64,000 bases of DNA from an uncultured Alsobacter sp. (lineage in GTDB: Bacteria > Pseudomonadota > Alphaproteobacteria > Rhizobiales > Beijerinckiaceae): NCBI RefSeq assembly GCF_945952055.1, contig NZ_CAMFHB010000003.1, positions 100,323-164,322 on the forward strand, written 5' to 3'. Under the pieces are notes generated by a model that did no database searches, was not told the origin of the DNA, and saw nothing but the letters and a program-made list of their open reading frames with translations. Positions 9,371 to 18,211 of this stretch are shown piece after piece (positions within the stretch are counted from its first letter, which is position 1; each line of letters opens with the position of its first letter). Made by a program: the position numbers and the translations under genes.

Positions 9371-10918
9371 TCACTTCTGGACGATGCGTCCCTCGATCTT
9401 GTTCTGGACCGTCCCGAGCTTGCGGACATAGCCCATCACCACGTTGGCCATCAGCGTGCCGTCGGTCTTGCCGATGAGCGTCCGCCCGCGGCCCAGGGAC
9501 GTGTAGCCGTCGCCCCCGGTGAGCATGAAGTCGTTGGAGGCCACCGTGTACTTCGCCGCCGGATCGAGGGGCTTGCCGTCGATCTCGATCGAGAGGACCC
9601 GCGAGCCCACCGGCTGCTTGATGTCCACCGTCGCGGTCATGCCCGAGACCTGCGGGAAGCGACCGGCGCGGGAGTCGATCTGCGACAGGCCGTTCTCGAT
9701 GGCGTCCTTGATGTCCTTGCCGGTGATCTCGACCATGACCGTCGCGTTGCCGAACGGCAGCTCGGTGAGGACGTCGCGCCGCGTCAGCGTGGCGCCCGAC
9801 GGATACTGCTTGTTGCCGCGGATGCCGCCGCCGTTGGTGATCGCGACCTGGGCTCCCGTGCTGTCGCGCAGCGCGTCGGCGATCAGGTTGCCGATGACGG
9901 CCTCCTGGGAGCGCACGGTCGCGCTGCGGCTGTCGAGGTCGACGGTGGTGACGCCGATCTTCACGTCGAGTTCGCGGGAGAGCTCGGCCTCGTACTTCTT
10001 CACGATGGTGAGGGCTTCCGGATCCGGGGTCACCAGGGCGCTGTCGATCGTGCGGAAGCTCGGCCGCCAGGTCACCGTGCGCTTGCCGCCGACATCGGCG
10101 ATGGTCGCGTAGATGTCGATCGCCGTGACGTGCTCGCCTTCCTCGCCCGACTCCACCATCACCACGCGATTGTCGTAGATGAGCCGGAGATCGTGGTCGT
10201 GGCCGCTCAGCAGCACGTCGACCTGGCGCGAACGGAAGATCTCGACGTCACGGGCAAAGTCCGTGTGGGCGACGCAGACGACGATGTCCGCGCCGGCTTC
10301 GCGCAGCGCCTTCGACTGCTCGCGGACGGCGGTCATCTCGTCGGAGAACTTGAAGCCGGCGGTCGACGACATCAGGGGCGTCTGTTCCAGCGCCACGCCG
10401 AACACGCCCACCCGCAGCGGGCCCAGGTCGAAGATCTTGCGGTCCTCGTGGCCGGGCAGCTGCGTGCCGTCCGCGGAGCGCAGATTGGCGGCCATGAACA
10501 GCGCCTTCTGCTCGGACCGCCGCTTCAGGTAGTTCTCCTTGCCGAAATCGAACTCGTGGTTGCCCGGGACGAACACGTCCGGCGCCACGACGTTCAGCAG
10601 TTCGACGGTATGCGCGCCCTGGTCGAAGCCCGACATCAGGGACGGCGAGTACATGTCGCCGGCGTGGGCATAGAGCATCGGAACGCCCTTGGCGCGCTCG
10701 GCGCGGGCAATCGCGGCCAGGCGGGCGAAGCCTCCGCGGCCACCCACTTCGCTCATCTTGTAGATGTCGTTGACGAGCAGGAGCCGGCAGGTGGGCGTCA
10801 CGCCCTGGGATGCGGCCTGCGCCAGGGCCTCGTCGGCACTGTCGGCCAGGATCGTGGTCGCGGCCAAGCCGGAGGCTACGGCAATCTGAAAGGCCTGGCG
10901 TCGGTTGATGCCGCTCAT
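9371..10918 (-). CDS. Bifunctional metallophosphatase/5'-nucleotidase family protein
   Basis: This 515-residue exported enzyme has two domains. The N-terminal metallophosphoesterase domain shows AGDMYSPSLMSG, PGNHEFDFG, VAHTDF and LLSGHDHDL. The C-terminal 5'-nucleotidase substrate domain shows ITNGGGIRG, ELPFGN and NDFMLTGGDGY. A twin-arginine-like signal (NRRQAFQIAVASGLAATTIL) indicates the periplasm. The first metal motif, usually N-D-x-H-G, reads VNDIYKMSE here, so the His is replaced by Tyr. Some family members are known to vary here, but the change may affect metal choice or substrate. The start at 10918 (MSGINRRQ) follows GGAG 8 bases upstream. Confidence 0.85.
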   Translation of the reverse strand: MSGINRRQAFQIAVASGLAATTILADSADEALAQAASQGVTPTCRLLLVNDIYKMSEVGGRGGFARLAAIARAERAKGVPMLYAHAGDMYSPSLMSGFDQGAHTVELLNVVAPDVFVPGNHEFDFGKENYLKRRSEQKALFMAANLRSADGTQLPGHEDRKIFDLGPLRVGVFGVALEQTPLMSSTAGFKFSDEMTAVREQSKALREAGADIVVCVAHTDFARDVEIFRSRQVDVLLSGHDHDLRLIYDNRVVMVESGEEGEHVTAIDIYATIADVGGKRTVTWRPSFRTIDSALVTPDPEALTIVKKYEAELSRELDVKIGVTTVDLDSRSATVRSQEAVIGNLIADALRDSTGAQVAITNGGGIRGNKQYPSGATLTRRDVLTELPFGNATVMVEITGKDIKDAIENGLSQIDSRAGRFPQVSGMTATVDIKQPVGSRVLSIEIDGKPLDPAAKYTVASNDFMLTGGDGYTSLGRGRTLIGKTDGTLMANVVMGYVRKLGTVQNKIEGRIVQK

Positions 10919-10988
10919 GTGTGGCTCCATTCGCTGAAACTGAATTGGCTGTCGGCCAACGATATCGTGGGGCGTCTCACCAGCACAA

Positions 10989-11039
10989 GGCCGCGCTGAA
11001 GCGCGCGGCCGCCGCCGCGGCCCGGCGCGCCGGCGGCGG
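10989..11039 (-). terminator. Two GC-rich hairpins downstream of the cupin gene
   Basis: GGCCGCGC (10989-10996) pairs with GCGCGGCC (11003-11010), and CCGCCGCCG (11009-11017) pairs with CGGCGGCGG (11031-11039). They lie between the cupin stop and the nucleotidase start, so they could end the cupin transcript. No U-tract follows, and GC-rich genomes form such stems by chance. Confidence 0.35.
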
Positions 11040-11071
11040 CAGGCCCGGTCTCCGCCGCCGGTTCCGGCGCG

Positions 11072-11521
11072 TCAGGCGCTGGCTTCGGGCGGCAGGAAGT
11101 CGACCTCGTGCTCGGCCGAGAGCTGGATGACCCTGGGGATGTCGGTGAGGTTGTCGAGCGCGTTGAACAAGGCCTCGAGCTTGCGGGCCGGCGACACCCA
11201 GAACAGCGCGCGGGCCGGCTTGTCGGACTTGTTGAAATAGCCGTGCGGGATGCCGCGCGGCATGCGCACGAGGTCGCCGGCCTTGGCCTGCGTCCACACG
11301 CCGTCGAGCTTCAGGTCCAGGACGCCATCGAGAACCAGGATGAACTCGTCCTGCGTGGGGTGCACGTGCACCGGCACGAACTGGCCGGGATCGCTGTTGG
11401 TCTCGAAGGCGAAGGTGCTGTCGCACGTGGCCTTGGGGAAATAGGTCTGGCCGAGGATGTTCCAGGACCTGCCCTGGAAGCCCTCTCCCTCGCGCGTGAT
11501 GCCCTTGTCGAGTTCGCTCAT
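11072..11521 (-). CDS. Cupin-domain protein
   Basis: This 149-residue single-domain beta-barrel protein carries cupin motif 1 as PVHVHPTQDEFILVLDGVL and motif 2 as GDLVRMPRGIPHGYFN. The His residues (HVH, and the H of PHGYF) and the Glu are the usual metal ligands. Such small cupins act as dioxygenases, isomerases or sensors, and the sequence does not say which. The start at 11521 (MSELDKG) follows a purine-rich GGGAGGG. It is probably transcribed alone. Confidence 0.8.
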   Translation of the reverse strand: MSELDKGITREGEGFQGRSWNILGQTYFPKATCDSTFAFETNSDPGQFVPVHVHPTQDEFILVLDGVLDLKLDGVWTQAKAGDLVRMPRGIPHGYFNKSDKPARALFWVSPARKLEALFNALDNLTDIPRVIQLSAEHEVDFLPPEASA

Positions 11522-11700
11522 CGTGCCCTCCCGTCGTTCTGGCCGGCAGCGATCATGCACCGACCGGCGGCCACTTCCAGCACTTTCCGCGCGCGGTTCT
11601 CCCTGGGATTCGCCTCACGATTTCTCCACCCCTGCCGGGTTAGCGTGCCGTCGCAGCGTGAGCGCAGCCTTTCCAGGCGCATCGTTCGAGGGCCAGCCGG

Positions 11701-12489
11701 ATGCACGGATTTGCACTCCCCGACTTGCGGGATCACCGCCGGCGCGAGGCCCTGCAGGGCTTTCCGCTGTTGCGCGGTTGCCCGACCACGGAGGCGATCA
11801 AGCTGGTCCTCTACATCGACGGCCTGGGCGAGGCCGATCGGCTGGCCTTTGCCGACGACCTGTCGAGCCTGGAGGAACGCCTGGTCGCCCAGCCGCCAGC
11901 CAGCAATGCCGAGATCCACGACGTCATTCGCGGCTTTCCCCTGGTCGCCGGATTCCTCGGACCGCGCATGGCCATGGTCGCGCCGCCCCGCAGGGGGCTG
12001 GACCTGCGCGTCACCCCGGTGAAGCTTCTCTCCACCATGCTGAAGGACGCGGCGGCCGGCGCCCCCGGTGGTCTTGCCGATCTCTCGGACGACCCGGCGG
12101 CGCGTGGCCCGGCAGCGGTGGTCGCGGCAACGCTCGACGAGGTCGTGCCCGTCGAGCCCCGCCGCCTGCGCAGGATCCTCGACGACACCATGGGCCGGGC
12201 CTTCGGGGCGACCGGAACCCGCGTCGACAAGGAAACCGTCCGCTACGATGCCGCCCTGCCGGCGGGGAGCGTGCGGGTCGACGTCACCTTCGCGGCGCCT
12301 GGCCGATTGCTGCACCAGTTCGACTACCGCTATTCCGCGACGTTCCAGGGGCGCCCGAAGATCTGGATGAGCGCCTACGAGAGCGTCTGGCGCCTCGCGT
12401 CGCGGTGGGACTGCGTCACGCAGCTCAATGCCGAGCGCAGCGTCGCGCATCTGGCGTCGCTCGTGGCGGCGTGCATCGACCTCACGTGA
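11701..12489 (+). CDS. Conserved hypothetical protein, 262 residues
   Basis: I do not recognise this protein. It has no signal peptide and no membrane segment. The middle is alanine- and proline-rich, with several basic RRL clusters. The C-terminal part (ATFQGRPKIWMSAYESVWRLASRWDCVTQL) looks like a folded domain. Codon use matches the neighbours, which supports a real gene. The ATG at 11701 has no clear ribosome-binding site, so the start is uncertain. It converges with the ABC operon on the other strand, 14 bases away. Confidence 0.55.
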   Translation: MHGFALPDLRDHRRREALQGFPLLRGCPTTEAIKLVLYIDGLGEADRLAFADDLSSLEERLVAQPPASNAEIHDVIRGFPLVAGFLGPRMAMVAPPRRGLDLRVTPVKLLSTMLKDAAAGAPGGLADLSDDPAARGPAAVVAATLDEVVPVEPRRLRRILDDTMGRAFGATGTRVDKETVRYDAALPAGSVRVDVTFAAPGRLLHQFDYRYSATFQGRPKIWMSAYESVWRLASRWDCVTQLNAERSVAHLASLVAACIDLT

Positions 12490-12503
12490 GGCGAGGCCGG
12501 CCG

Positions 12504-13286
12504 TCAGCCGTCCTGGCGGAACTCGATGCGCGACAGGAACGAGCGCAGCCGCTCGTTGTCCGAGCGGCGCAGGATCTCGTTGGGCGGGCCCTCGGCGATC
12601 TTGTGGCCATGGTCCATGAAGACGAGCTGGGTGCCCACGTCGCGCGCGAACGTCATCTCGTGGGTCACCACCACCATGGTCATGCCCTCGGCGGCGAGGC
12701 CGCGCACGACCGACAGAACTTCGCCCACCAGCTCGGGATCGAGGGCGGAGGTGATCTCGTCGAGCAGCAGCACCTTGGGGTCCATCGCCACGGCGCGGGC
12801 GATGCCCACGCGCTGCTGCTGCCCGCCGGAGAGCTGGCTCGGCAGGTTGGCGGTCTTCTGCGACAGGCCGACCCGGTCGAGCCAGTGCAGAGCCTTCTCG
12901 CGCGCCTGCGCGGGCGGCATGCCGCGAACCTTGGTGAGGCCCAGCATCACGTTCTCGACGGCGGTGAGGTGCGGGAACAGGTTGAACTGCTGGAACACCA
13001 TGCCGATGTCGGCCCGGATGCGGGCGAGCTCGCCGTCGCTGCGGCGCTTGCGCGGGCCGCCGGGCTCGCCGCGAAAGCCGATCTCGACGCCGTCGACCTT
13101 GATGGAGCCGTCGTCGTAGGTCTCCAGGGCGTTGATGCAGCGCAGCAGCGTGGTCTTGCCGCTGCCGGACGGGCCGATGACGACGACGACCTCGCCCTTC
13201 GGCACGTCGAGGTCGACGCCGTCGAGCACCAGCGTGGACCCGAAGGACTTCTTCACCTGGGTGATGCGGACGAGAGGATCGGTCAT
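12504..13286 (-). CDS. Polar amino-acid ABC transporter ATPase
   Basis: This 260-residue cytoplasmic ATPase would energise the importer encoded by the next three genes. Walker A is GPSGSGKTT (residues about 38-46), the Q-loop is MVFQQFNLFPH, the ABC signature is LSGGQQQR, Walker B is VLLLDEITSALDPE and the switch His is in VTHEMTF. These match the GlnQ/HisP amino-acid group. Family versions often read DEPTSALD; here it is DEITSALD. It is last in a four-gene minus-strand operon with 2 bases to the permease upstream. Confidence 0.95.
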   Translation of the reverse strand: MTDPLVRITQVKKSFGSTLVLDGVDLDVPKGEVVVVIGPSGSGKTTLLRCINALETYDDGSIKVDGVEIGFRGEPGGPRKRRSDGELARIRADIGMVFQQFNLFPHLTAVENVMLGLTKVRGMPPAQAREKALHWLDRVGLSQKTANLPSQLSGGQQQRVGIARAVAMDPKVLLLDEITSALDPELVGEVLSVVRGLAAEGMTMVVVTHEMTFARDVGTQLVFMDHGHKIAEGPPNEILRRSDNERLRSFLSRIEFRQDG

Positions 13287-13288
13287 GC

Positions 13289-13948
13289 TCACTCCCGGAT
13301 GTAGGCGAAGCGGGTCTCGAGCCGGCGGCTCGTCGCGCTGAGCGCGTAGTTGATGACGAAGTACATGACCGCGGCGAGCAGATAGACCGGCATGGGCTCG
13401 TAGGTGCGGCCGATGACCTGCTGGGAGGCCAGCATCAGATCGACGATGCCCACCAGCGACACCAGCGAGGAGCCCTTCACGGTGTCTGTCACCGAGTTCA
13501 CCCAGGGCGGCAGGAAGCGCCGGACGGCCTGGGGCAGGATCACCCAGCGCAGGCGCTGGGCGAAGGTGAGGCCGATCGCCTTGCCCGCGTCCGTCTGGCC
13601 CGGCGGGATGGACTGGATCGCGCCGCGCGTGATCTCGCCGACATGGGCGGTCTTGAAGGCGACCAGCGCCAGGATCACCGAGGGCATGGGCTGCATGTTG
13701 AGGCCCGCGAAGGGCAGCAGGTAGTAGATCGTGAAGATCACGACGAGCAGCGGCGTGCCGCGCAGGATGTCGGAGAAGATGCGCAGCGGCAGGCGGACCC
13801 ACCAGGGCCCGTAGGTGAGCCCGATGCCGGCGAGCCCACCCGTCACGAGGGAGATCAGCACGACCGCGAGCGACACCCACAGCGTCACGAGAAGGCCCTG
13901 CCACAGGAAGGGCAGGGTGGTGACCACGAACTGGAAGGCCCCGCTCAT
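13289..13948 (-). CDS. Polar amino-acid ABC permease, second subunit
   Basis: This 219-residue inner-membrane permease of the HisMQ/GlnP type has about five helices. The EAA loop coupling to the ATPase reads HVGEITRGAIQSIPPGQTDAGKAIGLTFAQRLRWVILPQA. Its start overlaps the stop of the first permease by 4 bases, which suggests translational coupling. The two permeases would form a heterodimer with two copies of the ATPase. Confidence 0.93.
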   Translation of the reverse strand: MSGAFQFVVTTLPFLWQGLLVTLWVSLAVVLISLVTGGLAGIGLTYGPWWVRLPLRIFSDILRGTPLLVVIFTIYYLLPFAGLNMQPMPSVILALVAFKTAHVGEITRGAIQSIPPGQTDAGKAIGLTFAQRLRWVILPQAVRRFLPPWVNSVTDTVKGSSLVSLVGIVDLMLASQQVIGRTYEPMPVYLLAAVMYFVINYALSATSRRLETRFAYIRE

Positions 13949-14616
13949 GTGCGCCGCCCCGGCATGAGGACGCGCTCCAGCAGGCGCAGCGCGGCGAGCA
14001 GGATCCAGCCCACCACGAGGTAGACGCCGGCCACGACGATCCACACCTCCACCGCGCGGAAGGTGTTCGTCTTGATCCAGTTGGCGCCGAAGGTGAGCTC
14101 GGGCACCGCGATCACGGAGGCGAGCGAGGTATCCTTGAACAGCGAGATGAAGGCGTTCGACAGCGACGGCAGCACGATGCGCAGCATCGTGGGAAACCGC
14201 ACATAGGCGAAGCGTTGCCAGGCCGTGAGGCCGATGGCCTTGCCGGCGTCGATCACGCCCGGCGACACTGCGGCGAGGCCCGCGCGAAACACTTCGACGA
14301 GGTAGGCGCCGGCATAGAGCGACAGCGTCAGCACGAAGCTCTCGGTGGCGTCGAAGGCGAAGCCGCCGATGGAGGGAATGCCGTAGAAGATCAGGTAGAT
14401 AAGCAGCAGCAGCGGCAGGTTGCGGACGACCTCCACATAGGCCGAGACCACGCGCTTCAGCCAGGGATGACCGTCGTTGTAGACGACCGCCAGCGCCAGC
14501 CCGATCACGCAGCCGATCAGGATCGAGATGAAGGCGAGCTCGATCGAGAGGACGAGCCCCCAATAGAGCTTGTCCGCGTACTTCCAGACGAAGTTGAAGT
14601 TGATGTGGTAGTTCAC
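13945..14616 (-). CDS. Polar amino-acid ABC permease, first subunit
   Basis: This 223-residue permease pairs with the gene at 13289. It has the same layout, with an EAA loop reading YLVEVFRAGLAAVSPGVIDAGKAIGLTAWQRFAYVRFPTM. The N-terminal MNYHINFNFVWKYADKLYWGLVLSIELAF is typical of GltJ-like permeases. It is separated from the binding-protein gene by a perfect 28-bp palindrome that may reduce read-through. Confidence 0.93.
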   Translation of the reverse strand: MNYHINFNFVWKYADKLYWGLVLSIELAFISILIGCVIGLALAVVYNDGHPWLKRVVSAYVEVVRNLPLLLLIYLIFYGIPSIGGFAFDATESFVLTLSLYAGAYLVEVFRAGLAAVSPGVIDAGKAIGLTAWQRFAYVRFPTMLRIVLPSLSNAFISLFKDTSLASVIAVPELTFGANWIKTNTFRAVEVWIVVAGVYLVVGWILLAALRLLERVLMPGRRT

Positions 14617-14627
14617 GATGAGGCAGC

Positions 14628-14655
14628 GTCCCCCGCCGGTCGACCGGCGGGGGAC
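14628..14655. terminator. Perfect 28-bp palindrome between binding protein and permease genes
   Basis: GTCCCCCGCCGGTC and its exact reverse complement are adjacent. RNA from either strand could fold a stem of about 12 bp with a TCGA-type tip. Placed after the binding-protein gene, it fits an attenuator or 3'-end stabiliser giving more binding protein than permease. There is no U-tract. Confidence 0.5.
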
Positions 14656-14662
14656 GACCCGC

Positions 14663-15550
14663 TCAGATGATCGGGAAGCCCGGCACGCGCCGGGGCGGCG
14701 TCGTGCCGAAGAAGTCCATGAAGGCCTTGTCGTAGATCTCGGTCTGGTGGCCGTGCATGGCCACGTTCAGCGTGGTGTTGACGAAGGACAGGAAGTCGAG
14801 GTCGCCCTGCCGCATCGCGCAGGAATAGAGCTGCGTGTTGTAGTGAAAGCCCGAGTCCAGGTAGCGGTCGGGATTGCGCTTCACCAGCCAGCCCACCGTC
14901 GACAGGTCGACCACCGCCGCGTCGGCACGGCCCGACTCCAGGGCCTGGATGGCGTTGGCCTGCGTGTCGAGCTGCAGCACCTGCGCCTGCGGCAGGGCCT
15001 GCTTGACCAGCTGGTCGGCATCGACGTTCTGCAGCACCGACGCCTTGGCGGCCGAACCGGCCTTCATGAGTTCGTCGTGCGTCTTGTACTTGCCCTTCAC
15101 CGAGGTCAGCAGGGCGACGCCCTCGACGTAGTAGGGCCGCGAGAAGTTCACGAGCTGGGCGCGGGCCGGCGAGACCGTCATGAACTGGATGACGATGTCG
15201 ACCTTGCCCGTGGCGATGTTGGGAATGCGGGCCGCCGGTTCCTGGCGGACGAACTCGACCTTGTTCACGTCGTCGAAGAGGCCCTTGGCCAGGATCCGCG
15301 CGATCGCGATGTCCATGCCGGTGAGCTGGCCCTTCTCGTCCTCGAAGTGCCACGGCGCGTTGGTGGAGCCCGTGCCGACGATCAGCTTGCCGCGGTCGAG
15401 CACGGTGCGGAGCGTGCTGGCGCCGGCGGCCTGCGCCGCGGCCTTCTCGGCCGACAGCGACGCGGCCACGGCAGCGGTGCCCGCTGCTGCAAGGGCACCG
15501 AATTTCAGAAAGCCACGGCGGCCAGCGGCGCCGTCCTGCGCATCGTCCAT
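14663..15550 (-). CDS. Amino-acid ABC transporter substrate-binding protein
   Basis: This 295-residue periplasmic binding protein (SBP_bac_3 family) heads the importer operon. A twin-arginine signal, GRRGFLKFGALAAAGTAAVAAS, occupies about residues 10-31. The mature start VLDRGKLIVGTGSTNAPWHFEDEKGQLTG and the motif GMDIAIARILAKGL are typical of polar amino-acid binders. The ligand-binding Arg/Asp usual for alpha-amino acids is not unambiguous, so related compounds cannot be excluded. The start at 15550 is inferred from the signal peptide. Confidence 0.92.
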   Translation of the reverse strand: MDDAQDGAAGRRGFLKFGALAAAGTAAVAASLSAEKAAAQAAGASTLRTVLDRGKLIVGTGSTNAPWHFEDEKGQLTGMDIAIARILAKGLFDDVNKVEFVRQEPAARIPNIATGKVDIVIQFMTVSPARAQLVNFSRPYYVEGVALLTSVKGKYKTHDELMKAGSAAKASVLQNVDADQLVKQALPQAQVLQLDTQANAIQALESGRADAAVVDLSTVGWLVKRNPDRYLDSGFHYNTQLYSCAMRQGDLDFLSFVNTTLNVAMHGHQTEIYDKAFMDFFGTTPPRRVPGFPII

Positions 15551-15693
15551 GATCGATCCTCCCCTCGCTCGAGATCGCGAGGCCCATCGCCACGCGCGAG
15601 CAAAGGTCAGCTTACAGGTCGTCAAGGTTCAAGCAAGAGACCGGTTGCATGGCCGGTGCGCGCTGCCGCGCTGAGGCTCCGCGGGTGGCGCCC

Positions 15694-16923
15694 TCACGCA
15701 AGTCGCGGCGAGGGCGCGGGAGCCGCAGCCTTCGGGAACGGGCGGAACAACATGGCGATCAGGCAGGCGCCGACACCCATGGCGCAACTCGTGATGTAGA
15801 GCGCGCCGTATCCGCCGGTGCGGTCGAAGATCCAGCCGCCGAGCACGGGGCCCGTCGCCATGCCGAGACCGCCGGCCATGCCGGTGCCGCCCATGATGGT
15901 GCCCAGCATGCGCAGCGGAAAGTTCTCGCGGATCAGCACCGAATAGAGCGGCATCACGCCCGCATAGACGAAGCCGAACACGGCCGCGACGACGTAGAAT
16001 TCATAGAGCGTGCCGGCGAAGAAATAGCCGAGCGCCCCGAAGGCCTGCGCCAGAAGGCCGGCCACCAGCACGGGCTTGGCTCCCAGCCGGTCGCCCAGCA
16101 GGCCGAAGCCGATGCGCCCGCCCATGCCGGCGATCCCCTCGAGCGAGTAGATCGACACCGCCGCCACGGTGCCGATGCCGCACAGCTCGGCGTAGCTGAC
16201 CGTGTGGAAGATGGGTCCCGAATGCGTCGCGCAGCAGAAGAAGTTGGTGAAGACGAGCACCAGGAACGGGGCCGACGTGACCGCCTGGCGCACGCTCATT
16301 GGCGGCACGGCATCGGCACCGGCCATCCCCGCGCCGCCGGTCCTGCTCGCGGAGAGGGCCGGGGGGCGCCGCAGCAGGAGCGACAGCGGCAGGGTGGTCG
16401 CCGCCACGATGGCGGCCAGCACCATCAGCACCGTGCGCCAGTCCCGGCTTTCGACCAGCTGGGCGACGAGCGGTGACATGGTGACGGGGGCGAGCCCCAT
16501 GCCGGCCGACACCAGCGATACCGCCAGGCTGCGGCGCGTCTCGAACCAGGCCGTCACCGTGGCCATGGTCGGGGCGAAGAAGGCCGCGACCGCGCAACCG
16601 GCCATGACGCCGAAGGCGAGCTGGAAGTGGAGGAGCGATGCCGCCTGGCTGGCGAGCAGCAGGCTGGCGGAAAACAGCGTTCCTCCCGCGAAGACCACCG
16701 GCCGCGCGCCGAAGCGATCCGACAGCGCACCCCAGCCCATGGCGCTCACCGCCATGGCCAGGAAGGCGAAGGTCATGGCGGCGGAGATGCCGGTGCGCGA
16801 CCAGCCCGTGGCGGCCGCCATGGGATTGAGCAGCACGGGCAGGGAGAACAGCGACCCCATGGCGATGCAGCCCATGAGGCCGCCCGCCGCCACGATCACC
16901 CAGCGATATCCCGGTTCGGCCAT
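15694..16923 (-). CDS. MFS transporter, 12 helices
   Basis: This 409-residue transporter has two six-helix halves. The inter-helix motif GALSDRFGARPVVFAGG and its repeat GRIGFGLLGDRLGAKPVLVAG are MFS motif A. The family resembles monocarboxylate or oxalate/formate-type porters. It is divergent from the LacI gene, and the large LacI-type operator lies in the gap, so it is probably under the same repressor and could carry a substrate of the downstream pathway. Confidence 0.88.
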   Translation of the reverse strand: MAEPGYRWVIVAAGGLMGCIAMGSLFSLPVLLNPMAAATGWSRTGISAAMTFAFLAMAVSAMGWGALSDRFGARPVVFAGGTLFSASLLLASQAASLLHFQLAFGVMAGCAVAAFFAPTMATVTAWFETRRSLAVSLVSAGMGLAPVTMSPLVAQLVESRDWRTVLMVLAAIVAATTLPLSLLLRRPPALSASRTGGAGMAGADAVPPMSVRQAVTSAPFLVLVFTNFFCCATHSGPIFHTVSYAELCGIGTVAAVSIYSLEGIAGMGGRIGFGLLGDRLGAKPVLVAGLLAQAFGALGYFFAGTLYEFYVVAAVFGFVYAGVMPLYSVLIRENFPLRMLGTIMGGTGMAGGLGMATGPVLGGWIFDRTGGYGALYITSCAMGVGACLIAMLFRPFPKAAAPAPSPRLA

Positions 16924-17025
16924 TCCATCCTCCCACTGTCTCGAGACTAGTCCGTCGCGGGCCGGCCCTCCACGTCCTTGCGAGGCTCCCGCGGCCAGAG
17001 GACGTTCCGGCTTGCCAGGGGCCGA

Positions 17026-17069
17026 CACGCCTGTTAAACGTTTTTCCAGAAAAACGTTTAACAGGCGTG
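17026..17069. promoter_or_regulatory. 20-bp-arm perfect inverted repeat, double LacI-type operator
   Basis: Bases 17026-17045 and 17050-17069 are exact reverse complements around a 4-base spacer. Each arm contains a smaller AAACGTTT-type palindrome, the core seen in LacI/PurR-family operators, so two operators may be arranged head to head. The right end is 5 bases from the LacI start codon and the left end faces the divergent MFS gene. Binding should repress both. Confidence 0.8.
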
Positions 17070-17073
17070 CCCG

Positions 17074-18159
17074 ATGGGACGGAAACGACCGACGATCAAG
17101 GACGTGGCGGCCCGCGCAGGCGTGTCGATCGCCACGGTCTCGAACGTCTTCAGCGGCAACAAGCCCGTCAATGCCGACCTGCAGGAGCGGGTGCGCAAGG
17201 CGGCGCGGGAGCTCGCCTACGAGGTCGACCGGGCGGCATCCCAACTGCGCTCGGGCCAGGCCAAGGTCGTCGGCGTCCTCGTCCCCGATCTCGACGACGT
17301 GTTCTTCACCTCCCTGGTCTCGCAGATCGAGGTCCTCGCCCAGGCCGACGGCTACGACATCATCGTGGCGAGTTCGCGCGACGACGTCGGCATCCAGCAT
17401 TCGCGGCTGCGGGCCATGCTCGCCTGGCGCCCGTCCGGGCTCATCGTCGTCCCGTGCTCCGATGCGGTTCCGCCGGTGCTGGCCGAGGAAGTGGCCCGGC
17501 TCCCCATCGTGTTCGCCGACCGCGTGCCGCCGCAGGGCTCCGTGGTCGACACGGTGGCCATCGACAACCGGGATGCGGGAAGCATCGCCGCTCGTCACCT
17601 CATCACGCTGGGCCACCGCGACGTGCTGGTGGCCGCTTCGCACCTCTCCATCTCGCCCATCCGCGAGCGCATCGCCGGCGCGGCCGACCTCATGCGGGCC
17701 ACGGTCCAGCGGGAGCCGACGGTGATCGAGCTCGGATCGAACGCCGAGCGCGGGGCGGAGATCCTGAGGCACTGGCTGGAGCGCCACGAACGGCCCACGG
17801 CCGTGATCGGTCTCACCAACGTCACCACGCTGTCGGCTCTCTCGGCGCTGGCGCAGCTGCGGATCGACATTCCCGATCCGGTCTCGGTGATCGGCTTCGA
17901 CGACTATCCCTGGATGAGCGCGCGGCGGACCGGACTGACCGCGATCCGGCAGCCGATCGGGGACATGGCCGCCGCGGCCTGGGAGCGGTTGCGCCTGCGC
18001 ATGGCGGGGGAGGCTGAGCCGCCCCGCGCCATCGTGCTCGGCACCAGCCTGCAGGTGCGGGATTCCACCATGACGCTGCGCGCGCCGCCGGCGGAGAGCG
18101 CGGCCCCGGCGCCGGTTCGGCGAGGCCCGGTGAAGCTGCGGGCCGTCAAGGACAGCTGA
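17074..18159 (+). CDS. LacI-family transcriptional repressor
   Basis: This 361-residue sugar-responsive repressor has an N-terminal HTH with hinge (TIKDVAARAGVSIATVSNVFSGNKPVN, residues about 6-32). A periplasmic-binding-like effector domain follows (VVGVLVPDLDDVFFTSLVSQIE, FADRVPP, VIGFDDYPWMS). The ABC, kinase and dehydrogenase genes follow 52 bases downstream on the same strand, so it is probably the local regulator. There is almost no room for a ribosome-binding site between the operator and ATG 17074, suggesting weak or leaderless translation. Confidence 0.92.
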   Translation: MGRKRPTIKDVAARAGVSIATVSNVFSGNKPVNADLQERVRKAARELAYEVDRAASQLRSGQAKVVGVLVPDLDDVFFTSLVSQIEVLAQADGYDIIVASSRDDVGIQHSRLRAMLAWRPSGLIVVPCSDAVPPVLAEEVARLPIVFADRVPPQGSVVDTVAIDNRDAGSIAARHLITLGHRDVLVAASHLSISPIRERIAGAADLMRATVQREPTVIELGSNAERGAEILRHWLERHERPTAVIGLTNVTTLSALSALAQLRIDIPDPVSVIGFDDYPWMSARRTGLTAIRQPIGDMAAAAWERLRLRMAGEAEPPRAIVLGTSLQVRDSTMTLRAPPAESAAPAPVRRGPVKLRAVKDS

Positions 18160-18211
18160 AGCATCGCGGCCCGGGTCGCGGGACGCAGGACAACGAGACC
18201 AGGAGGACTTG

